Part shown: in pieces, positions 1 to 5,147 of the stretch
Numbering within the stretch: the first letter of the stretch is position 1
Layout: every line of letters begins with the position of its first letter
NCBI GenBank assembly: GCA_947088415.1
Contig: CAMUGK010000030.1
Coordinates: 1-10,198, forward strand
Source: an uncultured Bacillota bacterium
Lineage (GTDB): Bacteria > Bacillota > Clostridia > Christensenellales > UBA1242
Length of the DNA: 10,198 nucleotides
Direction: 5' to 3'
The notes under the pieces: generated by a model
The model's database searches: none
Told to the model about the DNA's origin: nothing
The model's input: only the letters and a program-made list of their open reading frames with translations
Translations under genes and position numbers: made by a program

Positions 1-67
1 ACCCAAGTGGAGAAAGAAAAAGTGGAGTGCGAAAGGCTTGCCCGCATCCACTTTTTCCCACTTGGGT
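1..67. repeat. Long imperfect palindrome (hairpin element) at the window edge
   Basis: Outer arms at 1-10 (ACCCAAGTGG) and 58-67 are perfect reverse complements. After a small asymmetric bulge, a second perfect pair follows at 17-26 (AAAAAGTGGA) and 47-56, then a 4-bp pair at 28-31 and 43-46 around an 11-nt loop. About 24 bp can therefore pair. No T-run follows the 3' arm, so it does not look like a simple terminator. It may continue to the left of the window. A dispersed palindromic element is the best description, but the family is not recognised. Confidence 0.7.
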
Positions 68-83
68 TTGTGTTGAGTTTGTT

Positions 84-144
84 GGCGTGTGCTTGTCGAT
101 CGGCGAACGAAGTGAGCCGACTTGTATCAAGACAAGCACACGCC
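84..144. repeat. Second palindrome with 14-bp perfect arms
   Basis: The arms at 84-97 (GGCGTGTGCTTGTC) and 131-144 are perfect reverse complements over 14 bp. Nested inside is a 5-bp pair, TCGGC at 100-104 with GCCGA at 116-120, enclosing GAACGAAGTGA. The core at 104-118 (CGAACGAAGTGAGCC) recurs with one change at 7245-7259, inside the palindrome downstream of gyrB. This fits a REP-like family dispersed in the genome. The element is GC-richer than the DNA around it. Confidence 0.75.
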
Positions 145-223
145 TCAGTGCCATTTTGGAAAAATAAGAATTCTAATAAGTCGAAATTATGTAATATGTT
201 GTTGATAATTTCCTTATTTACTA

Positions 224-252
224 TTGATTTATTTTTGTTTTTATGTTATAAT
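224..252 (+). promoter_or_regulatory. Sigma-A type promoter of the helicase gene
   Basis: A -35 TTGATT at 224-229 and a perfect -10 TATAAT at 247-252 are separated by exactly 17 bp. The bases TGT just before the -10 form an extended -10 element. With the usual 6-8 nt from the -10 to the start point, transcription would begin at about 259, the A of the helicase ATG. The mRNA is therefore predicted to be leaderless or nearly so, which agrees with the absence of any Shine-Dalgarno sequence. Confidence 0.75.
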
Positions 253-258
253 AAAATT

Positions 259-2961
259 ATGAAAACATTTGAAGAACTTAAAAAAGATGGAATCTTAAAA
301 AATCACAACATTCCAATTTATCAAAAAGTGCAAGAACTTTTTGAAAGTGGAGAAAAACGCGTCGGCGTTGTGCAAGCTACAGGAACAGGTAAATCTTACC
401 TTTCAATGCAATGGCTTTTTGACACTGTTTTGTCGCAACCCGGAAAACATGCCATTGTTTTAGATCCTCTCAAAGGAATTGTTAAACAATTTAAAGAGTT
501 AAGCGAAAAATTGTGCAGAGAGAAAGGGATATCTCCATATGATATTCCAATCACTTTTGCACGATATGATCAACTTAAAACTTTGACTGATGAAGAAATT
601 AAGTTGCTTGATTACGATTATATTGTAATTGATGAATTCCACGGTCTCGGTGCAGAAGGCAGGGGAACAGTGACTCAAAAGTTGCTAAAAGCAAATCCTG
701 ATGCAAAAATTTTGGGAGTAACAGCCACACCAATACGATATCTTGACAAAAACAGAGATATGGGTGATGAAATTTTTGGCGACAATATTGTTCGTGGGGT
801 AAATATAAGCGAGGCGATTGAACAAGAAATTTTGCCAAGTCCAAAGTATTATTCAGCAGTTTATTCATATGCTGAAATTATAGATTTTCTTGAAAATAAG
901 ACTGAAAAGATTAAGGATAAAGCTCAAAAAGAACTTATTGAAAAAGATCTTGCAAAAGCAAAACGAAAAGCTGAAATGGCAGAAGGTCTTGATGAAGTTT
1001 TTGCAAGAAGAATTCAAAACAAAAATGGAAAGTTTATTGCTTTTTGTTCTGACACTGCAAAAATGGAATCGCTGGAAGAAGAAATCCATAATGGTTTATT
1101 GGCAGGAGTAAACAAAAAAGTAAAAGTTTACAAAATATCATATAAAGATAAGAGTGACAACTCAAATAAGATTATTAAACAGTTTGAAGAAGATAAAGAT
1201 GAAGATTGTTTAAAAATTATGCTTGCAGTTGATATGTTTAATGAAGGCATACATATAAAAGATGTTGATGGATGTTTTTTGTTCCGTCCAACAATTTCAC
1301 CAAGAATTTATTTGCAACAAATTGGGCGTGTTTTAAATGTTAGAGATGATCCTAATTTTCAGCCAGTAATTTTTGACATTGTAAACAATGCTCATTGTTT
1401 AGATAAAATTAAAGAAATTTTTGACGCTGATGAAAAAGAGAAGAAATTAAATACATATGGTGGGAAAGGCAATCCAAATGGTCAATCCGATGAAATGAAA
1501 AAAAATGATCCTAATGGTTCTGTTTTTAAAATAGAGGAAGCCAATTTTGACCTTAATGAGTATTTAAGAGATATTGAAGAAAAAATAAACAGTCAAGTAA
1601 TCGGCAAGGAACAATGGCTTGCAGCGGCAGAAAGATATGTAAAAGAATTTGGAAATTTGGATGTCCCAGCAACATATATAGAGGAAAAAACGGAATTAAG
1701 ATTCGGATTATGGATATATCGACAAAAAAAGCAATTTCGAGAAGACCCAAAGTCTCTTGACAAAAAAGTTTTTGACACACTTTTATCGCTTGATAGCATG
1801 GTTTTTGATTATTCAATGGATTATAATTCTCAACAAAGAGACAAAAAAATAATTGAAGGCGTGAAAGCCTGGCCCAAAGATAAACAGATTCCTCAAGATG
1901 CAAATTCCCCTTTAGATGAAGCTTTCCCTTTAGGACAACACATATCCACAATAAAAAAATTCAAAAATGGCAAAAATTCTTCATATTCACAAGAACTGAT
2001 TAATCAAATAAATGAAATTAATCCTTTTGTTTTAATGTCTCAGGAGGAATATCGTGATTATAAAATCATTGAGGGCGTAAAAGCTTGGCCGAAAAATAAA
2101 CAAATTCCTACACAAGCTATGTCTCCTTTGGATAAAGACTTTTATTTAGGACAGCATATATCTTGCATAAGACAAAAAGCAAAGGGCAACACAAAATATA
2201 ACTCATATTCACAGGAGTTAATTGACCAAATCAATGAAATCAACCCATTCGCCTTGATGGATCCAGCAGAATATCGCGATTGCAAAATAATTGAAGGCTT
2301 GAAGGCCTGGCCTAAGGATAAACAAATTCCTCAGAGAACAAGCTCCCCAGAAGATGAAGATTTTCCTTTGGGGCGACACATCGATTCTATAAAAAAGCAA
2401 CTCAATGGTGACTCAAAAAATAAGAGATATTCACAAGAATTGATTGACCAAATCAATGAAATTAATCCTTTTGTTCTAATGTCTGCAGAAGAATATCGCG
2501 ATTGCAAAATAATTGAGGGCGTGAAAGCATGGCCTAAAAATAAACAAATTCCTCAAAAAGCAATCTCTCCAGCTGATAAAGATTTTAATTTGGGACAGCA
2601 CATATCTATCATAAAACAACAAGAAAGAGGCAAAATTAAAAATAGCCCATATTCACAAGAGTTGATTGATCAAATCAATGAAATTAATCCTTTTATTCTA
2701 ATGCCTGCAGAAGAATATCGCGATTATAAAATAATAGAGGGGGTTACAGCTTGGCCTAAAAATAAAAAAATACCTTTTGATGCAAAATCACCTGTGGATG
2801 AAGATTTTAATCTAGGGACGCACATAACTGCCATAAGACAACAAGAAAGAGGCAATACAAAACATGGCTCATATTCACAAGAGTTGATTGACCAAATAAA
2901 TGAAATCAACCCAGTAGTTCTAAAGCAATCACAAAAAGACGATGAAATAGAAGGGCAATAA
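259..2961 (+). CDS. Superfamily 2 DEAD/DEAH-type helicase with a helicase-associated domain and five tandem C-terminal repeats
   Basis: A 900-residue ATP-dependent nucleic acid helicase or translocase, expected to be cytosolic. Motifs seen: Walker A at residues 40-46 (ATGTGKS), motif II DEFH at 125-128, motif III TAT at 155-157, motif V near 323-333 (VDMFNEGIHIK) and motif VI QQIGRVLN at 353-360. A Lys/Glu-rich, probably coiled segment (about 205-245) splits the two RecA-like lobes. Residues about 450-520 match a classical helicase-associated (HA) domain. From residue 527, five repeats of 72-74 residues follow, each starting RD.KIIEG, with AWPK, a conserved IP, LG.HI and YSQELI.QINEINP; they look like diverged HA domains. 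The open frame extends 84 codons upstream to position 7, but that part only reads through palindromes. The ATG at 259 is chosen because the promoter ends at 252 and the next internal Met lies beyond Walker A. No Shine-Dalgarno is present. It appears monocistronic. The biological role and substrate are unknown; a mobile or defence function is possible but unproven. Confidence 0.9.
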   Translation: MKTFEELKKDGILKNHNIPIYQKVQELFESGEKRVGVVQATGTGKSYLSMQWLFDTVLSQPGKHAIVLDPLKGIVKQFKELSEKLCREKGISPYDIPITFARYDQLKTLTDEEIKLLDYDYIVIDEFHGLGAEGRGTVTQKLLKANPDAKILGVTATPIRYLDKNRDMGDEIFGDNIVRGVNISEAIEQEILPSPKYYSAVYSYAEIIDFLENKTEKIKDKAQKELIEKDLAKAKRKAEMAEGLDEVFARRIQNKNGKFIAFCSDTAKMESLEEEIHNGLLAGVNKKVKVYKISYKDKSDNSNKIIKQFEEDKDEDCLKIMLAVDMFNEGIHIKDVDGCFLFRPTISPRIYLQQIGRVLNVRDDPNFQPVIFDIVNNAHCLDKIKEIFDADEKEKKLNTYGGKGNPNGQSDEMKKNDPNGSVFKIEEANFDLNEYLRDIEEKINSQVIGKEQWLAAAERYVKEFGNLDVPATYIEEKTELRFGLWIYRQKKQFREDPKSLDKKVFDTLLSLDSMVFDYSMDYNSQQRDKKIIEGVKAWPKDKQIPQDANSPLDEAFPLGQHISTIKKFKNGKNSSYSQELINQINEINPFVLMSQEEYRDYKIIEGVKAWPKNKQIPTQAMSPLDKDFYLGQHISCIRQKAKGNTKYNSYSQELIDQINEINPFALMDPAEYRDCKIIEGLKAWPKDKQIPQRTSSPEDEDFPLGRHIDSIKKQLNGDSKNKRYSQELIDQINEINPFVLMSAEEYRDCKIIEGVKAWPKNKQIPQKAISPADKDFNLGQHISIIKQQERGKIKNSPYSQELIDQINEINPFILMPAEEYRDYKIIEGVTAWPKNKKIPFDAKSPVDEDFNLGTHITAIRQQERGNTKHGSYSQELIDQINEINPVVLKQSQKDDEIEGQ
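1837..2922 (+). repeat. Five in-frame tandem repeats of 216-222 bp within the helicase gene
   Basis: Units start at 1837, 2053, 2275, 2497 and 2719, with spacings of 216, 222, 222 and 222 bp. Each encodes about 74 residues beginning RD[K/Y/C]KIIEG and ending near INEINP. The linker VLM/ALM/ILM followed by EEYRD joins neighbouring units. Similarity is visible in the DNA too: the block around TATTCACAAGA and GATCAAATCAATGAAAT recurs with few changes, which suggests recent duplication. The centre of each unit (LG.HI...I....G) is the most variable part. This is a protein repeat array, not a CRISPR array. Confidence 0.93.
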
Positions 2962-2975
2962 GTCCCTTCTTTTTT
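2949..2975 (+). terminator. Intrinsic terminator of the helicase gene
   Basis: AGAAGGG at 2949-2955 pairs perfectly with CCCTTCT at 2964-2970, and five further Ts follow. The helicase stop codon (2959-2961) lies in the 8-nt loop, so the hairpin overlaps the end of the coding region. Confidence 0.8.
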
Positions 2976-3073
2976 GTTCCTTAAAATTATAAAAAGTAAG
3001 AAATATTGGCTTTCAAAGTCTCTTTTTGTATTTTAATTGCGTTCGATTTAGTCTTAAACCACTGTATCATAAC

Positions 3074-3088
3074 AAAGAATAATTCTTT
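3074..3088. promoter_or_regulatory. 7-1-7 palindrome, possible operator
   Basis: AAAGAAT at 3074-3080 and ATTCTTT at 3082-3088 are perfect reverse complements around one central A. It lies 14 bp upstream of a possible -35 at 3103. The 7-1-7 geometry resembles Fur/PerR-family boxes, but the bases do not match a known consensus. In DNA this AT-rich, chance is a real alternative. I see nothing else in 2976-3102. Confidence 0.25.
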
Positions 3089-3102
3089 AAATATTCAAAA
3101 CA

Positions 3103-3133
3103 TTGTCTCTACTAAACCGCACACACTTATAAT
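3103..3133 (+). promoter_or_regulatory. Possible promoter in front of the structured intergenic RNA
   Basis: A perfect -10 TATAAT at 3128-3133 is preceded by TTGTCT at 3103-3108. The 19-bp spacer is longer than the optimum, so the -35 assignment is weak. The predicted start at about 3140 lies just before the first stem of the structured region. Confidence 0.4.
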
Positions 3134-3139
3134 ATAAAA

Positions 3140-3247
3140 CTGCAAACGCTTAATTTGAATCGTGAAAAAGTGAAAAGTGGTTCGTTTTACATTATAAGCG
3201 TTCAACCATGTAAAATCCTAGGCTTTATGGTCTAGGTTTTTTATTTT
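3140..3247 (+). ncRNA. Candidate structured RNA: small RNA or leader attenuator ahead of the membrane protein gene
   Basis: Three helices are visible. Helix A pairs AACGCTTA (3145-3152) with TAAGCGTT (3195-3202), 8 bp perfect. Helix B pairs TTTTACAT (3185-3192) with ATGTAAAA (3208-3215), 8 bp perfect. Their order makes them either an H-type pseudoknot or mutually exclusive. The 3' strand of B overlaps the A/U base of the terminator hairpin at 3212-3242, so forming B could change termination. This layout is what an attenuator or a terminated small RNA would show. No known riboswitch or RNA family was recognised. In AT-rich DNA, 8-bp stems can arise by chance, so this is a hypothesis. Confidence 0.4.
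3213..3247 (+). terminator. Intrinsic terminator 24 bp upstream of the membrane protein gene
   Basis: CCTAGGCT at 3217-3224 pairs with GGTCTAGG at 3229-3236 (two G-U pairs) around a UUAT loop. It is extended by A/U pairs below a single mismatch and followed by T6-A-T4 at 3237-3247. It lies well past the helicase terminator and directly before a start codon, so it must end a separate transcript or attenuate the next gene. Confidence 0.65.
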
Positions 3248-3270
3248 AAAAAATTGTCAATAACTTTGTT

Positions 3271-3849
3271 ATGACCTTTATTAAAAATCTTCTTTTATAT
3301 ATTTCGGCATTTATGCCTATGTATGTTTTAATTCTTATCAAACTGATTGTTGAAATTTTTAATGACAATCTTCATTTTAACGTGCTTAACACACTCAATT
3401 TGGGGACGCTTTTATCTTTAATAGTTTTAGGTGTTGTCGGCTTGGTTTGGAATATCTTGCTTGAAAAAGACAAGGCTAAAGAAATTGTAATTTTAGACAA
3501 ACAAAACATAACTGACCAGCATTTTTTAGGTTATTTTTCACTTTTCGTATTTTTTGCAATTCCTTTAGACCTTGCAAATATGAGTAACTATTGCATTTAT
3601 GTTGTGATTTTAATTTTAATTGGCATAGTTTACATTAACAATTCACTTTATTATATCAACCCACTACTTAACATTTTGGGTTACAATTTTTACAACATTA
3701 AGTACGTTGAAAAAGGTGGAAAAGAAGAGCGTTCTGCCAAGATTTTTTATCGCGGAGATTTAATTTTAGAAGACAAAACATATTGGGTTAAGCTTAAGAA
3801 CACAAATTTTGCTTTTATTGAAAAACGACATCAAAACAATAAAATATAA
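3271..3849 (+). CDS. Four-helix membrane protein with a short soluble C-terminal tail; possibly KwaA-like
   Basis: A 192-residue protein not firmly recognised. Hydrophobic segments at about residues 5-28, 44-64, 85-103 and 106-124 predict four membrane helices. They are followed by a conserved-looking stretch YINPLLNILGYNFY (128-141) and a soluble, probably beta-rich tail of about 50 residues (KIFYRGDLIL, YWVKLKNTNF). No cleavable signal peptide is evident. An in-frame stop at 3247-3249 means the start is at 3271 or further downstream. No Shine-Dalgarno precedes 3271 and a terminator sits 24 bp upstream, so expression may depend on read-through or on an unseen promoter. Size, helix number and the NP..N.LGY motif remind me of KwaA of the Kiwa anti-phage system. 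That is memory-based inference, and no KwaB (DUF4868) gene is in this window. An unrelated small membrane protein is equally possible. Confidence 0.7.
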   Translation: MTFIKNLLLYISAFMPMYVLILIKLIVEIFNDNLHFNVLNTLNLGTLLSLIVLGVVGLVWNILLEKDKAKEIVILDKQNITDQHFLGYFSLFVFFAIPLDLANMSNYCIYVVILILIGIVYINNSLYYINPLLNILGYNFYNIKYVEKGGKEERSAKIFYRGDLILEDKTYWVKLKNTNFAFIEKRHQNNKI

Positions 3850-3869
3850 GATTAATTCTTATCTTTTTT
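3846..3869. terminator. Small bidirectional terminator-like hairpin between convergent genes
   Basis: ATAAGA at 3846-3851 pairs with TCTTAT at 3857-3862 around a 5-nt loop. On the plus strand, C and then T6 (3864-3869) follow; on the minus strand a shorter T-rich tract follows. The plus-strand stop (3847-3849) and the minus-strand stop (3852-3854) both fall within the hairpin. The stem is short and A/U-rich, so it is a weak terminator at best. Confidence 0.5.
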
Positions 3870-4382
3870 GTTTTTCTCTTTTGCCAATTTGTTGGTATTG
3901 ATTGAATTGCCAAATACGACAAAGCGGTCATAAAGAAATTCTGTTACAAAATTGATTATCATAATAAATGGAGTAACTGCAAGTTCTGGCCAATCACATC
4001 TTGTTGTGAGAAGATGTGCACCGCAAAGAGAAAGTGGCGTAAAGACTAAATAATAAAAAACAACAAGCATCATGGCAACTGGCACATTTTCTGCCGATTT
4101 AAAGGTGTATTTACGATTAAAAGTAAAATTCCAAATAACAGATGCCACAAGGCCGATTAAGTATGCCAGCCAATAAAGAGTGTTGCCATTGTTGTTATTT
4201 AGCCCAACAAGTTCCAACAGATAGGTCAGCCCTAATTGAATTACACCTGCAGAAATAGAAAAAAGTGTAAATTTTACAATTTGCCATAAACTTTCTTTAG
4301 TTGAACTCTTTTTATTATCATCTTCTTTTGTTTCGACTTTAACTTTGTTTTCAATTTTGATTTGTTCTTCTTTTTCTTTCAT
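3852..4382 (-). CDS. GtrA-like polytopic membrane protein
   Basis: A 176-residue member of the GtrA/DPMS family, small four-helix membrane proteins thought to move or support lipid-linked sugars in envelope polysaccharide or O-antigen glucosylation. Residues 1-30 are very rich in Lys and Glu. Predicted helices lie at about 33-56, 69-87, 102-125 and 133-152. The family's hallmarks are present: Asn-aromatic-Phe ahead of NRKYTF (residues 89-94) after helix 2, and NF....YDRFVVF (144-157) after helix 4. The tail is Lys-rich. Family members usually sit beside a glycosyltransferase; none is present here, so its partner must be encoded elsewhere. An AGG-type ribosome site lies seven bases before the ATG. 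It is transcribed divergently from the next gene and converges with the membrane protein gene at 3271. Confidence 0.85.
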   Translation of the reverse strand: MKEKEEQIKIENKVKVETKEDDNKKSSTKESLWQIVKFTLFSISAGVIQLGLTYLLELVGLNNNNGNTLYWLAYLIGLVASVIWNFTFNRKYTFKSAENVPVAMMLVVFYYLVFTPLSLCGAHLLTTRCDWPELAVTPFIMIINFVTEFLYDRFVVFGNSINTNKLAKEKNKKDKN

Positions 4383-4400
4383 GATTTTTACCTAAGCATA

Positions 4401-4429
4401 ATAATAGCATAAATTTTGAAATAATCCAA
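4401..4429 (-). promoter_or_regulatory. Promoter of the GtrA-like gene
   Basis: Read on the minus strand: -35 TTGGAT (plus 4424-4429), a 17-bp spacer, and -10 TATTAT (plus 4401-4406) preceded by TGC as an extended -10. The predicted start at about 4394 leaves only about 12 nt of leader, just enough for the AGG ribosome site at 4391-4393. Confidence 0.6.
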
Positions 4430-4468
4430 AATAATCTACAAATTTTTCAAAATTTTTTTGATTTAATA

Positions 4469-4497
4469 TTGACTTTTAAGTATACTCGTGATATCAT
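4469..4497 (+). promoter_or_regulatory. Promoter of the 169-residue protein gene
   Basis: A -35 TTGACT at 4469-4474 and a -10 TATCAT at 4492-4497 are separated by exactly 17 bp, with TGA forming an extended -10. Transcription would start at about 4504, giving a leader of about 24 nt that contains the Shine-Dalgarno AAAAGGA at 4515-4521. Confidence 0.75.
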
Positions 4498-4527
4498 ATT
4501 CTCACCCCAAAATTAAAAGGATAAATT

Positions 4528-5037
4528 ATGGAAAACAAAGAATGTTTTGCGCTTAAAAGCAATTTGGGCATATTAAAATTTCTAGTTTCAGAATCTGCTT
4601 ATATAGCAAAACTGAAACCCTTTATTTCACAAAGCACAGTCAAACGAGTAAATAAAAATAAAGCATGTCAACTTGTTTGTGGAAACAAAAAGACGCCACT
4701 ATTAAATCAAAAAGTTTGTGAACTTAATGGTTATTACTTAATATCTCCGACTGGTTCTTATTTAAGTTATTTCGTTGATGGCGACCTTGACCCCGTGTTT
4801 AGAAAAGAAATTGTTATTGATGAGCGTTCTCTTGCCGAAGCAATCGTTGCATCTCCTGCAAGTGTTAAAAAATATGTGCCTGCTTCAAAAATTTTAAGAA
4901 TTAAAAGCGAGACAACTTATGCTTTATTCAATCAATCCTCAAACAATCCTAACATTGCTGCAAATCTTGATATTATTGATGAGTTTTTGACTAACAATGA
5001 AAATAGCACTACATTAAAACTGGCTGCAGAAAATTAA
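4528..5037 (+). CDS. Unrecognised soluble protein, monocistronic
   Basis: A 169-residue protein that I cannot place in any family. No signal peptide or membrane helix is evident, so it should be cytosolic. It has four cysteines, two of them in CQLVC (47-51), with the others at residues 6 and 64. The N-terminal 60 residues are Lys-rich and basic. The middle (about 66-100) is mixed polar/hydrophobic with GYYLISPTGSYLSYFVDGD, likely beta strands. Residues 100-122 (SLAEAIVASPASVKKYVPAS) look helical, and the C-terminal 35 residues are rich in Asn, Thr and acidic residues. The start is well supported by AAAAGGA seven bases upstream and by a strong promoter. Its own promoter and terminator make it a self-contained unit. 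The genomic context gives no functional clue beyond the location before gyrB. Confidence 0.75.
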   Translation: MENKECFALKSNLGILKFLVSESAYIAKLKPFISQSTVKRVNKNKACQLVCGNKKTPLLNQKVCELNGYYLISPTGSYLSYFVDGDLDPVFRKEIVIDERSLAEAIVASPASVKKYVPASKILRIKSETTYALFNQSSNNPNIAANLDIIDEFLTNNENSTTLKLAAEN

Positions 5038-5049
5038 TATTAAAACAAC

Positions 5050-5079
5050 AAAAAGAATGGTTTTCGTCATTCTTTTTTT
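5050..5079 (+). terminator. Intrinsic terminator of the 169-residue protein gene
   Basis: AAAAAGAATG at 5050-5059 pairs perfectly with CATTCTTTTT at 5068-5077 around an 8-nt loop, and the T-run continues to 5079. It lies 12 bases after the stop codon. It separates this gene from gyrB. Confidence 0.88.
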
Positions 5080-5089
5080 GTTTAAATAC

Positions 5090-5118
5090 TTGCTTTTTTA
5101 TATATAATTATATATAAT
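5090..5118 (+). promoter_or_regulatory. gyrB promoter
   Basis: A -35 TTGCTT at 5090-5095 and a perfect -10 TATAAT at 5113-5118 are separated by 17 bp. They lie in a 44-bp stretch made only of A and T (5094-5137), expected to melt easily and to respond to supercoiling. The predicted start is about 5125. Shifted TATAAT-like hexamers nearby could also serve as -10 elements. Confidence 0.65.
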
Positions 5119-5147
5119 ATATTATATTAATATATATGGGGTGAAAT

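Noticed and set aside
7..258. 84-codon N-terminal extension of the helicase reading frame
   Set aside because: It only translates the two palindromes and the promoter, has no ribosome site, and homology to helicases begins after the ATG at 259.
1553..1951. 132-codon minus-strand open frame inside the helicase gene
   Set aside because: It is a shadow of a strongly supported gene, without a ribosome site or recognisable protein features.
1837..2922. Repeat array as a CRISPR
   Set aside because: Repeats are 216-222 bp, contiguous, in frame and coding; there is no short repeat with unique spacers.
5094..5137. 44-bp pure A/T stretch as a replication origin unwinding element
   Set aside because: No DnaA boxes are nearby, and the tract is explained by the gyrB promoter.
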